Source: Intestinimonas massiliensis (ex Afouda et al. 2020) (lineage in GTDB: Bacteria > Bacillota > Clostridia > Oscillospirales > Oscillospiraceae). From it: a stretch of 64,000 nt of DNA. Where the stretch lies: NCBI RefSeq assembly GCF_900626285.1, contig NZ_LR131147.1, forward strand, positions 685,425 to 749,424, given 5' to 3'. Within the stretch, counting starts at the first letter, position 1. Every line of letters starts with the position of its first letter. Both the position numbers and the translations under genes were made by a program. The notes beneath the pieces were generated by a model. The model had not been told where the DNA came from. It saw only the letters and a list, made by a program, of their open reading frames with translations, and searched no databases. Below, in pieces: positions 35,952-43,340 of the stretch.

Positions 35952-36328
35952 AACCGTTTCTCCTTTGTTAATATTTTCAGGAATTCATTTGTATTTGCAA
36001 ATTTGCCGTCCCTAGACTTTCTAACGATGCTATATTCACCATCATACTTTAAGGTGTTTTCTAGCACTATAATTTCACTCATAAGCGCTTTTTTGACGGA
36101 TATTTTAACTTCTTTTAGCACCTCAGGATTGCAGATATGTCCAGATCCAGTTATACGTATTCCAACTACACTACCATCCGAAAGGAGAAAGATATGCAGT
36201 TGCTCGTACGGCATTAACGGCAAGATTCTGACATACCATTTTTCTTGCTTCAATGTTATCAAATAGTCAATCACTTCAACATTTGGAAATGCTTTCTTAA
36301 CTGCATCGACATATATATTATTCATCAT
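35948..36328 (-). CDS. Small cytosolic protein of the bacteriocin-like cluster, unknown
   Basis: This 126-aa mixed alpha/beta-looking protein has no transmembrane segment or signal peptide and no motif I recognise (MMNNIYVDAVKKAFPNVEVI at the start). Its 4-bp overlap with the ATPase gene and 10-bp gap to the next gene place it firmly in the operon. It might be a maturation or immunity accessory factor; that is inference from position only. Confidence 0.6.
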   Translation of the reverse strand: MMNNIYVDAVKKAFPNVEVIDYLITLKQEKWYVRILPLMPYEQLHIFLLSDGSVVGIRITGSGHICNPEVLKEVKISVKKALMSEIIVLENTLKYDGEYSIVRKSRDGKFANTNEFLKILTKEKRL

Positions 36329-36338
36329 TTTCCTCCTT

Positions 36339-36836
36339 CTAAGTAGCCACCATATAGTGATATATAGATATAGCTTGAATAATCACATATAACAAATTAT
36401 ATACACCCAATAAAATGAATGCGAGATGACCTACATTTTCGCGTTTAAGGTTGATTGCAAGAATAATCGAATATAAAATTTGGGAAACCACAAACGCAGC
36501 AATTTGAAACAGAGCATTTTCGTGTCGTATAAGAGTCACTTGAATAATGAATGCTAATCCCATAACGGCCGCGAAAGCCCAATAAGATTCAAGGCAGCCT
36601 TTAATAGTAGATTTTAGAGGAAGATTATTACTAGAAAACTTAATTCCCATTTGTATAATAAAAACCTCAAAAGCAAATTTTATGCTGAGAGATAAAAACG
36701 TAACAACCAGGAATATGAAAAACAGATTTACTTTAACAAATAAGCTTTCACCAAATGAATAATCCACGGTTAGAAAGGCTGTATTTACAAACAACAATGA
36801 CAGTATTATAAGTAAACCATTAACTCTTTTTTTCAT
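36339..36836 (-). CDS. Four-helix membrane protein of the bacteriocin-like cluster
   Basis: This 165-aa hydrophobic protein has about four to five predicted helices (for example GLLIILSLLFVNTAFLTVDY, LFFIFLVVTFLSLSIKFAFE, SYWAFAAVMGLAFIIQVTLI). It is very AT-rich, with Leu/Ile/Phe-dominated composition. It sits 14 bp after the SpoIIM-like gene. In circular-bacteriocin clusters small polytopic proteins of this size act in maturation, secretion or immunity, which is a plausible role here. Confidence 0.6.
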   Translation of the reverse strand: MKKRVNGLLIILSLLFVNTAFLTVDYSFGESLFVKVNLFFIFLVVTFLSLSIKFAFEVFIIQMGIKFSSNNLPLKSTIKGCLESYWAFAAVMGLAFIIQVTLIRHENALFQIAAFVVSQILYSIILAINLKRENVGHLAFILLGVYNLLYVIIQAISIYHYMVAT

Positions 36837-36850
36837 TAATTATCCCCCAC

Positions 36851-37360
36851 TCAACACCATAAGGCAATATACGGAGTTATGTAGCACTCTATTGCAGCTG
36901 CGATCACCAATGATATAAACACTGCGATATAGTATCTCTTGAGTTGTTTCACTTGCGTTTTAATCGAAGCCCCAGTTCGTAAATGGCTGATAATTATCTT
37001 CCCAAGCTTAATTCCTAATGCTCCAGATATTATAATTGCTGGAATTTCAATTATTCCATGAGGCAGGAGTAACACAAGAAGTTTATCAAGCGGGTTATTT
37101 AGTCCCAGCCACAGTCCCGCTTGAATACCTATTGCACCAGATTGAACAATCAACAGTGGAACTGTAATAACTCCACACCCTAATGCGAAGATCATACAGG
37201 TTGAAAGATTTTTTGCAAAAATATAAAAATAGTCCACTTTGATATTGACGGCTTCAAGCCCATTGGTAGGTTGGGATATTACAATCCATTGCCCAACTAA
37301 TACTCCTACCAGTAATGATACCAGAAAAATAGCACTTGCAATAGAAATATCTTTTTTCAT
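36851..37360 (-). CDS. SpoIIM/DUF95-family membrane protein
   Basis: This 169-aa protein has about four to five transmembrane helices and the family-like core NLSTCMIFALGCGVITVPLL, then GLWLGLNN and LLPHGIIEIPAIIISGALG; the conserved PHG.IE(I/L)PA motif is clear. SpoIIM/DUF95 proteins occur beside the precursor gene in circular bacteriocin clusters (AS-48, circularin A and relatives). The ATG at 37360 has AAAAAGG 5 bases upstream. It directly follows the 77-aa peptide gene, separated by a hairpin. Confidence 0.8.
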   Translation of the reverse strand: MKKDISIASAIFLVSLLVGVLVGQWIVISQPTNGLEAVNIKVDYFYIFAKNLSTCMIFALGCGVITVPLLIVQSGAIGIQAGLWLGLNNPLDKLLVLLLPHGIIEIPAIIISGALGIKLGKIIISHLRTGASIKTQVKQLKRYYIAVFISLVIAAAIECYITPYIALWC

Positions 37361-37376
37361 TGTTTCCTTTTTAATA

Positions 37377-37416
37377 GAGGGAATTGTTTCTTATCTCGGA
37401 TCGAAACAATTCCCTC
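37377..37416 (-). promoter_or_regulatory. Intercistronic hairpin between the peptide gene and the SpoIIM-like gene
   Basis: GAGGGAATTGTTTC (37377-37390) and its perfect complement (37403-37416) form a 14-bp stem with a 12-base loop, followed by AT-rich but not T-only sequence. Such a hairpin just after a peptide gene can act as a partial terminator or 3'-end stabiliser, giving more peptide mRNA than mRNA for the downstream genes. Confidence 0.65.
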
Positions 37417-37464
37417 ACGGTTGGTTAATTATTGTAGCTGATGGATCTCAAAAGCCAAAGCCCA

Positions 37465-37698
37465 TTAGCTGGCGCCGGCGATGACACCAATAACCGCTCC
37501 TGCGGGTCCGGCAAGCGCACCAACCTTGGTGCCCAGCGCCGCCACAGCCTTCGCAGTTCCCTTTTTTACCAGAGTTTCGACAACCAGGCTTGCCAAAGTG
37601 CCTCCGATCAAGTTGCCCAGGTGCTTCTTCAGGCCAGCCGCGCCAAGGTCAGAAAGCATTTTATCCAGGTACAGACCAACAATGTATCCAACTTTCAT
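37465..37698 (-). CDS. Bacteriocin-like peptide precursor (77 aa, circular-bacteriocin candidate)
   Basis: The 77-aa product has 14 Gly, 13 Ala and 8 Lys, with no Cys, Trp or Arg and a net charge near +5. The second half is almost purely hydrophobic with Lys interspersed (TAKAVAALGTKVGALAG, then GAVIGVIAGAS to the end). The lack of Cys excludes lanthipeptides and sactipeptides. Size, cationic-amphipathic helical composition and the adjoining SpoIIM/DUF95 and ABC genes match circular bacteriocin precursors. An alternative is a double-glycine leader cut after LIGG (residues 30-33), but no C39-peptidase transporter is present. AAGGAGG precedes the ATG at 37698. Confidence 0.7.
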   Translation of the reverse strand: MKVGYIVGLYLDKMLSDLGAAGLKKHLGNLIGGTLASLVVETLVKKGTAKAVAALGTKVGALAGPAGAVIGVIAGAS

Positions 37699-37750
37699 AG
37701 CTAATTTTAGCCTCCTTATTTAGTGTTTATATCACAGCAGCCGAGAACTG

Positions 37751-38695
37751 TTATGATTTCATTTTATAGGGCTTCAATGCAAACAGAAGAACAGAAGCCA
37801 CACAAAAACATACACAGTAAGCCATAATAATTCCTAGAGTTCTCCCCATTGCGGTTGGAGAAACAGGCGATGTAAAATACATATTTAGTTCGTCTAAGCA
37901 GGTGGTCAACAAATACTCTCTTTTTAGAGTACTCGTTGTTAAAGGTAGCAGTCCTCTTAGAAGCCAAAAAAAGATAGATCCAACAATTGCTATGGCTTGG
38001 TTTTTCACTATAACAGAGAGCAAAAGCGTAATCACTGAGTGCACTAATATTTCTACAGCAACTAAAACCATCGTTCTAATGATAATTTCAATACCGCTCA
38101 CGGCATATACTTCACCAGATTGGTTTATGAATAACTCCGCACTTACAAATCCATTTTTCCCAAAGATTAGTACTCCAATAACAAATGACAAAACGCTATA
38201 CAGCAACTCCAGAATCACTGAAACAAGTACTACTGAAAGAATTTTTGATACAATTATACTTGACCGTCGCATTCCTCTTACTATTAGGATCTCTGTCATT
38301 TTACTTGAATACTCATTGCATACCACATATGAGGAAATAACGATCATCAAAATAATCAAAATATATTTTGCAGAGAACGCTTTGTGAACAAAGCTAATAG
38401 GTGTTGTAATAAAAAAAGCGATGTTATTCTTTAGACCATACTCCAGCTTCGCGATATATTGCTGCTCATATGTTATTACATCTTGATTTTCTGACGTTGA
38501 ACTTGACAATTCTTTTATATATTCTTGTGACGCACGAATTCTATTCTCTGCTTCTGTTCTCCAATTAGTTATATTGTATTCTCCACGAGCCATTAGCGCT
38601 GATAACACAATAAAAAGCAAAAGGAGCAATATAGTAATCAAAATTCTTTTCTTCACCAGAAGTTTGATCAGTTCATTTTTGACGAGTGTAGCCAT
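37751..38695 (-). CDS. ABC-2 type transporter permease of the bacteriocin-like cluster
   Basis: This 314-aa protein has an N-terminal helix (LITILLLLLFIVLSALMARG), a long extracytoplasmic loop of about 70 residues and five further helices, the ABC-2 permease layout. It lies 18 bp after the second ABC ATPase gene and 52 bp before the peptide gene. It likely forms an exporter with that ATPase that confers immunity or secretes the peptide. Confidence 0.8.
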   Translation of the reverse strand: MATLVKNELIKLLVKKRILITILLLLLFIVLSALMARGEYNITNWRTEAENRIRASQEYIKELSSSTSENQDVITYEQQYIAKLEYGLKNNIAFFITTPISFVHKAFSAKYILIILMIVISSYVVCNEYSSKMTEILIVRGMRRSSIIVSKILSVVLVSVILELLYSVLSFVIGVLIFGKNGFVSAELFINQSGEVYAVSGIEIIIRTMVLVAVEILVHSVITLLLSVIVKNQAIAIVGSIFFWLLRGLLPLTTSTLKREYLLTTCLDELNMYFTSPVSPTAMGRTLGIIMAYCVCFCVASVLLFALKPYKMKS

Positions 38696-38713
38696 ATGGC
38701 CTCATCCTCCGCT

Positions 38714-39571
38714 CTATAACGAAACAAATATATTCTCTAGTGGGGATTGATTTTGCATTAAAAGGACTGTCTCTTGACCTGCAATCTGTATTGGATCATT
38801 TGTTTTAAAATAGATTCTTGATAGTGAATCAACAATAAGATATTCTTGCGCATGTTGTTCAAACTGATCAATTATCCTTTTTCTTTCGCTTTCATCATTA
38901 AAACAGATGTAAGCGTTGAATTCTTCAACTCTGTTATCATAATCGGACAAAATTTCAATAATTCTTCCTTTCTTTAGGAAGATATATTTATTGCAAAAAT
39001 AGGCCAGTTCTTTCAAAGCATGGCTTGAAATAAGAAGCGCCGCATTATTTTCAGCAACATAACTAGTCATATACTGCTTGAATTCCAGAATTGCTTTTGG
39101 ATCCAACCCATTAATCGGTTCATCCATAATTACTAAACGGGGGCTTCCAATAATTGATCTCGCAATATTCAACCGTTGTCTCATTCCCAAAGAAAACGCC
39201 GAGACTTTCTTATTTTTGCTTTCAGATAAGCCACATGTTTTTAATACTTCCTCAATTTGTGCATTATCATATGAAAGAACTTTAAGATTATCTGCCGCAC
39301 TTAAATGAGAGTAAAATGCCAATGAGTCAAATGCTATGCCAAGGTTTCCATAGTAATCATTCTTATCATTCAATTGTTCGCCACAAACTTTGATTGCTCC
39401 CGTATATGAGATTATGCCCGCAATCGAATTCAGCAAAGTTGTTTTTCCAGATCCATTTTCACCTATTAAACCAACAATATCTCCGCTACACGCAAAGAAA
39501 GAGGCCTCTTTTAGTACTGTGTTATTGCCATAATTTTTAGTGACATTATTCATTTCTAAAATTACATCCAT
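38714..39571 (-). CDS. ABC transporter ATP-binding protein of the bacteriocin-like cluster (2)
   Basis: This 285-aa ATPase has Walker A GENGSGKTT (about 37-45), signature SLGMRQRLNIA, Walker B LVIMDEPINGLD and H-loop ISSHAL, plus a C-terminal extension of about 80 residues as in bacitracin/lantibiotic-immunity ATPases (BcrA/LanF type). ATG 39571 has GAGGGG 9 bases upstream. It is the first gene of the minus-strand cluster. Confidence 0.88.
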   Translation of the reverse strand: MDVILEMNNVTKNYGNNTVLKEASFFACSGDIVGLIGENGSGKTTLLNSIAGIISYTGAIKVCGEQLNDKNDYYGNLGIAFDSLAFYSHLSAADNLKVLSYDNAQIEEVLKTCGLSESKNKKVSAFSLGMRQRLNIARSIIGSPRLVIMDEPINGLDPKAILEFKQYMTSYVAENNAALLISSHALKELAYFCNKYIFLKKGRIIEILSDYDNRVEEFNAYICFNDESERKRIIDQFEQHAQEYLIVDSLSRIYFKTNDPIQIAGQETVLLMQNQSPLENIFVSL

Positions 39572-39667
39572 CAAGATGGCCCCCTCTCAATTTTTTCGAT
39601 TCCTCAGATATTTGCACACATACCACAACACTGTGGCTATTTCATGCTCCAAGTAATCTAGTGCAGC

Positions 39668-39910
39668 TTATGTATGGACATTATATTGGACGATCTGGAA
39701 TTTCTCCGTACCATGTAGAATGATCCCACCACGGATTTCGGATCCATGAATTGTATATTTTTGAAAGACGACGCTATACGGTTGGCCATCATCATAGGCA
39801 ACGATTTTTCCGTACTGCGCCACCGGAAATGCTGTTCCAGGATCTTTCCCAATTTGTGAAGCAGAAGCTGGTACCCGGTAACCTCCTGGAGTTTTTTCCG
39901 GCAGTGGAAT
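39668..39910 (-). pseudogene. Decayed 3' remnant of an unknown gene
   Basis: An 81-codon minus-strand frame with protein-like content (for example PVAQYGKIVAYDDGQPYSVV and HGSEIRGGIILHG) ends at TAA 39668 but is preceded in frame by a stop and has no start or ribosome site. The gap 39,575-40,120 holds nothing else I can support. The GC content is higher than in the flanking bacteriocin genes, so it may be a leftover of another insertion. Confidence 0.4.
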
Positions 39911-40120
39911 TCATATCGGCGTGTTACCAGTTCCGGGATGGAGAGCTGGTGCCACTCGGCACCAGCCATATCCTCTCCGGCCCCTTTACCAGCCGCAGAC
40001 TGGCAAAGGAACCGCAATCACTCGTCAGCAGCCTTTTATTCGGCTCTTGCTCCAATTTTCGTAGTCAAGTTGATATAGAAGGTCCGTGGTGTGACACCTA
40101 GAATTTGGAATGTTCTGTCT

Positions 40121-40561
40121 CTATAAAAGATTAATTTCTGTAGAAGTAGCCGAAATATTATCTACACCTGTAGTAACCGCAACTTTTGCACGATATCTGG
40201 CTTTATCCTTTACAGTGTAGGTTTTTGTGACATTGACCGTCCCGCTTTCGCTAATCGGCCAAGACTTTACTTCCTTCCATCCTGATCCATCATACTGCTC
40301 TAAATATAGCGTTCCCTTCGTTCTTTCTTTACTTTGTTTGGGCTTGATTAAGAGCGACACAGAAATATTCTTTCCTGTGTTTTTGATAGATGGAACAACA
40401 AGCGTCGTACTCGTCCAGCGAGAATCAATAGTGGCATTTTGAGCACTTTGATCAAGGGACTGTGGAACAGCTCCCATGGCCGATGCCGGAAAAGTCAATG
40501 CACTCATAAGCGTAATAGCTGCTAGTGCTAGTACAATCGTTTTTTTCTTACTTGTATTCAA
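40121..40561 (-). CDS. Secreted protein, unknown, under a duplicated promoter-like motif
   Basis: This 146-aa protein has a typical signal peptide (KKK, then TIVLALAAITLMSALTFPAS, cleavage near AMGA) and a small beta-rich domain of about 100 residues. The start is TTG at 40561, with AGGAGGG 6 bases upstream; an upstream in-frame ATG would put the signal peptide out of place. It lies after the sigma/anti-sigma pair, and its own upstream region carries the conserved motif at 40588-40620. It may be a regulon member of that sigma factor. No family is recognised. Confidence 0.65.
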   Translation of the reverse strand: MNTSKKKTIVLALAAITLMSALTFPASAMGAVPQSLDQSAQNATIDSRWTSTTLVVPSIKNTGKNISVSLLIKPKQSKERTKGTLYLEQYDGSGWKEVKSWPISESGTVNVTKTYTVKDKARYRAKVAVTTGVDNISATSTEINLL

Positions 40562-40587
40562 AAGAAACCCTCCTTTTTGGCTATCTA

Positions 40588-40720
40588 CCCATATAACGAA
40601 CAGAGGAACAAAAAGGGACAACATTTTTCCGTCAAAAACTATTTATTTTGTATAAGAAAATCTCCCTGTACGTTTATGAGTCTTTACTCATATAACGCAC
40701 AGGGAGACAAAAGGGGGACA
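40588..40720 (-). promoter_or_regulatory. Two copies of a 33-34-bp promoter-like motif (candidate ECF sigma sites)
   Basis: Copy A (40588-40620) and copy B (40687-40720) lie about 100 bp apart in the same orientation. On the minus strand both run from TGTCCC through TTTTGT and CTGT to CGTTATATG. A TGTCC-type -35 with a CGTTAT -10 would suit an alternative sigma factor. Copy A leads into the secreted-protein gene at 40561; copy B lies right after the anti-sigma stop. Confidence 0.5.
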
Positions 40721-40726
40721 TCTTTT

Positions 40727-41641
40727 TTATTTTATATTTTCAGCAACCCTGATTAATTCAATCTTGTCAATAGTTCCATAGACCGAGAAATAGTAGCCGT
40801 TTTTTTCAAATACGACGTAATTATTTCCGTCTTTCTGGAAGTAGTATCCAGAACCATCTTCTATTTGTACGGTTTCCAATGAGCTTCCTTCTGTATCAAC
40901 ATAAACTTTGGTATCCGACAGACTAATCAAAACACTCAAAAACTCATCGTCACCACGCTCATATTCATATAAAATCAAACTGGGTTGCTCAATCGTATCA
41001 AGCAATTCAAACTTATCAGGAAGATATTGTGGTGAAAAATCCTGTAACTCTTGAATCTGCAGCCCATCGTTACTCTTTAATTCAAAGATAGTATATTTCT
41101 CAAAAGTTTCAATAAACCACGAAACAACACGTTCTCTAAATTCAGCATTTGCGACTAAGGCCGTAGAAAAACTTACAGCAGCAATAACGGCAGCTACTGC
41201 AATTTTTCGCAGCACTCGTTTTTTGATGCCTTTATTCAAAATTAGAGGTGGAGTAGCTTCATAAAGTTCGTGATCCAAATACTTTTTCATTGCCATTATA
41301 CTGGCTTCTTTAAAACTGGATTCCGAGATTACTTCTATATTTTTAATTCCTATAATATAAGACAACCATTTCTTATAGTATAAAAGAAGTGCTTTCCCAT
41401 CCTTTATATGATAGAACAGTTCTGCCTCTTCTGGTGTAAAATGAAAGCAATATTTGCAGAACAGTACCAATACACCATCCCTAGGAAGAAGTAATATCTT
41501 CTCGCTTAGAATTTGTATTTGTTTCCGGCTTAAATTCACTTCATTATGTTGCATGCTACCTACTTCTACAGCCTGGGAACATTCCTTTTCAAACTCAAGA
41601 TTTGCTGCAATTTTCAACAAGTCATTAAAACTATCATTCAC
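40727..41641 (-). CDS. Putative anti-sigma factor with C-terminal DUF4367-like domain
   Basis: This 304-aa protein has a cytosolic N-terminal half, one transmembrane helix (about 147-168, IAVAAVIAAVSFSTALVANA) and an extracytoplasmic domain with a DUF4367-like pattern (LPDKFELLDTIEQPSLILYE ... GSGYYFQKDGNNYVVFEKNG). The start is 2 bp after the sigma gene, the usual sigma/anti-sigma arrangement. The DUF4367 call is from pattern memory and could be a related family. Confidence 0.65.
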   Translation of the reverse strand: MNDSFNDLLKIAANLEFEKECSQAVEVGSMQHNEVNLSRKQIQILSEKILLLPRDGVLVLFCKYCFHFTPEEAELFYHIKDGKALLLYYKKWLSYIIGIKNIEVISESSFKEASIMAMKKYLDHELYEATPPLILNKGIKKRVLRKIAVAAVIAAVSFSTALVANAEFRERVVSWFIETFEKYTIFELKSNDGLQIQELQDFSPQYLPDKFELLDTIEQPSLILYEYERGDDEFLSVLISLSDTKVYVDTEGSSLETVQIEDGSGYYFQKDGNNYVVFEKNGYYFSVYGTIDKIELIRVAENIK

Positions 41642-41643
41642 TG

Positions 41644-42180
41644 TTATTCCCCCCTTTCAAACAGTCTTTTTAGCTTTTTTATAACTCGCTGTCCTCGCTT
41701 TTTGGCCGATTCCTCTGAAATTCCAAGCATTGCACCTATCTCAGCATAATTCATATTCTGTACGTATCTCATATGAATAAGATACCGTTCTTCGTCAGCA
41801 AGTAAATGAACCAATTTCACTAACCTTTGTATATTTTGCTTTTGGATGAATGCATCTTCAAAATTATCTGATGATTTTTCAGCGAACACATCTATCGAAT
41901 CCACATACGCATTTCTTTTGGATTGACGCAAAATATCAATAGATGCATTTTTCACTATTGTAACGCAAAAGGCAGTCATTTGGGGACATGGCAACTCTGA
42001 TATTCTTTCAATATTGTCCATTATTTTAAAATATGCTGTTGCCACTGCATCATTTGCCAAAGGCTCAGTTTTCACTATTTTGCAGGAAATATTTATAAAT
42101 TTGACATGGTGTGTATGAAATATATGTTCAACCAGGTTTTTCTGTTCCTCGGTCAAAACACCCCAAAAGATACATAGCAT
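41644..42180 (-). CDS. Sigma-70 family (ECF-like) RNA polymerase sigma factor
   Basis: This 178-aa protein has a degenerate region 2 (NDAVATAYFKIMDNIERI, then MTAFCVTIVKNASIDILRQS) and a clear region 4 (LADEERYLIHMRYVQNMNYA with HTH IGAMLGISEESAKKRGQRVI). AGGAGGGGAGAGA precedes ATG 42180, and a TATAAT box is upstream. With the next gene it forms a regulatory pair inside the AT-rich island. Confidence 0.85.
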   Translation of the reverse strand: MLCIFWGVLTEEQKNLVEHIFHTHHVKFINISCKIVKTEPLANDAVATAYFKIMDNIERISELPCPQMTAFCVTIVKNASIDILRQSKRNAYVDSIDVFAEKSSDNFEDAFIQKQNIQRLVKLVHLLADEERYLIHMRYVQNMNYAEIGAMLGISEESAKKRGQRVIKKLKRLFERGE

Positions 42181-42225
42181 TCTCTCCCCTCCTGATCAAA
42201 TAAGCTCTTCTGAAATTCTGTTATG

Positions 42226-42255
42226 ATTATACCATGGGTTTATTCTCACTGTACA
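42226..42255 (-). promoter_or_regulatory. Probable promoter of the island sigma factor gene
   Basis: On the minus strand TGTACA (42250-42255) and TATAAT (42226-42231) are 18 bp apart, 45 bp before ATG 42180. Confidence 0.5.
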
Positions 42256-42384
42256 GCTTCATTCTCCAAGTTTCAGTATTGCTTAGATCTGATTTACGCC
42301 CGATGACTAATGCCCCCTAGAAACTTGCCAAAACTCAAATACCAAATCCACTGCACAAAGAAGGCAGTTTTCTTGGCCATGAAA

Positions 42385-42520
42385 ACGCGTCTTTGTGTAC
42401 CCTAGATAAGCTCCACCGCATGAATACAATCAATTCCACTCTTTTCCTGCTGTCACCTATCTGTAAGAATACAACATAACTGTGGGCATCATCACATGGA
42501 TCATCTGGCGGAATCTTTGA
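42385..42520 (+). pseudogene. Decayed copy of the 3' end of the S1-domain gene
   Basis: In frame with the intact gene, the remnant reads AVTYL-stop-EYNITVGIITWIIWRNL-stop, against AVTRLDMERGVAVGIITRII ending RQNL in the S1 protein. The last 45 bases plus the first half of the following terminator (42479-42548) align with 33671-33746 at roughly 80% by eye. Weaker matches extend to about 42385, with a deletion and stops. The unit therefore marks the right border of the AT-rich island. The gap 42,181-42,746 also holds the terminator and the abiE promoter. Confidence 0.75.
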
Positions 42521-42532
42521 TTGCATAATACA

Positions 42533-42587
42533 AAGCCCCCGCTCCAGCAGCACTCCCTTGTGCACACGCTGGAGCGGGACTTTTTTG
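42533..42587 (+). terminator. Terminator copied with the S1 gene remnant
   Basis: The stem AAGCCCCCGCTCCAGC...GCTGGAGCGGGACTT is followed by six T. It is the counterpart of the terminator at 33725-33780. Confidence 0.8.
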
Positions 42588-42653
42588 TTTGCAATTACTT
42601 CGAATAGCTAAACACATTAGCATCTCATCAACAGCACATTACTTTACAAAAAA

Positions 42654-42723
42654 ATAATGTGCCGCTGTCGCCCCATCCTTGACAATCGCGCATTATTTTT
42701 ATAGAATATAATGTGTAGTTGTC
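42654..42723 (+). promoter_or_regulatory. abiE promoter with three evenly spaced operator-like repeats
   Basis: The promoter is TTGACA (42679-42684), 17 bp, TAGAAT (42702-42707). A 16-bp motif ATAATGTGnnGnTGTC-like occurs at 42654-42669 (+), 42681-42696 (inverted) and 42708-42723 (+), each start exactly 27 bp after the last. The second copy lies between the -35 and -10 boxes and the third overlaps the transcription start. This fits autorepression by AbiEi, as known for other AbiE systems. Confidence 0.7.
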
Positions 42724-42746
42724 AAGAGCAACAAGGAGATGATGCC

Positions 42747-43340
42747 ATGACAGATCGTGAACAGATTAAAACCCTTCTAAAAGCATCACCAAATGGGACA
42801 ATCACCACGGAGCAGGTAACTTCTGCTGGATTACACCGCAGCATTTTGCAGGAACTTGTAGACAGCGGTGAGATTTATCGTTTCGGACGTGGTTTATATG
42901 TACGCACTGACGCATGGGAAGACGATCTCTATCTGTTGCAGCTAAAATACGGACGTGGAATCTATTCGCACGATACCGCATTGTACCTGCACGGTTATTC
43001 TGACCGCACCCCGGCACAGTACACCATGACCTTTCCCAAAGGCTACAACTCCCGCTCCTTGAAAGAGGAAAATATCCTTGTTAAGCGCGTTGTGGCAGAG
43101 AATTATTCGCTGGGCGTTATGGAATTGCCCTCTCCTTGCGGCAATCAGCTCCGAGTCTATGACCTCGAAAGAACGCTATGTGATATTCTTCGCGGCAGCG
43201 GGAGTGATATCCAGATCATAAGCGTAGCGATGAAAAAATACGCTGTCTCAAAAGAGAAGGATATTCATAAATTGATGAAGTACGCAGAGCAGCTGCGTGT
43301 AAAACCCAAGGTGCTTCGATACATGGAGATACTATTATGA
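42747..43340 (+). CDS. abiEi: AbiEi antitoxin (type IV toxin-antitoxin)
   Basis: This 197-aa protein has an N-terminal winged helix (GTITTEQVTSAGLHRSILQE then LVDSGEIYRFGRGLYV) and the AbiEi C-terminal part (YSHDTALYLHGYSDRTPAQY, TFPKGYNSR, YDLERTLCDILR). In known systems it represses its own operon and counters the partner toxin without direct complex formation. ATG 42747 has GGAGATGATGCC upstream. The stop overlaps the toxin start by 4 bp. Confidence 0.9.
   Translation: MTDREQIKTLLKASPNGTITTEQVTSAGLHRSILQELVDSGEIYRFGRGLYVRTDAWEDDLYLLQLKYGRGIYSHDTALYLHGYSDRTPAQYTMTFPKGYNSRSLKEENILVKRVVAENYSLGVMELPSPCGNQLRVYDLERTLCDILRGSGSDIQIISVAMKKYAVSKEKDIHKLMKYAEQLRVKPKVLRYMEILL

Noticed and set aside
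37441..37723. Plus-strand open frames opposite the 77-aa peptide gene.
   Set aside because: The peptide gene has a strong AAGGAGG site and lies in the operon direction; the plus-strand frames lack start signals.
39751..40101. A 116-codon plus-strand frame between the bacteriocin cluster and the secreted-protein gene.
   Set aside because: No ribosome site and it overlaps a minus-strand remnant with better coding character; both are probably decayed sequence.
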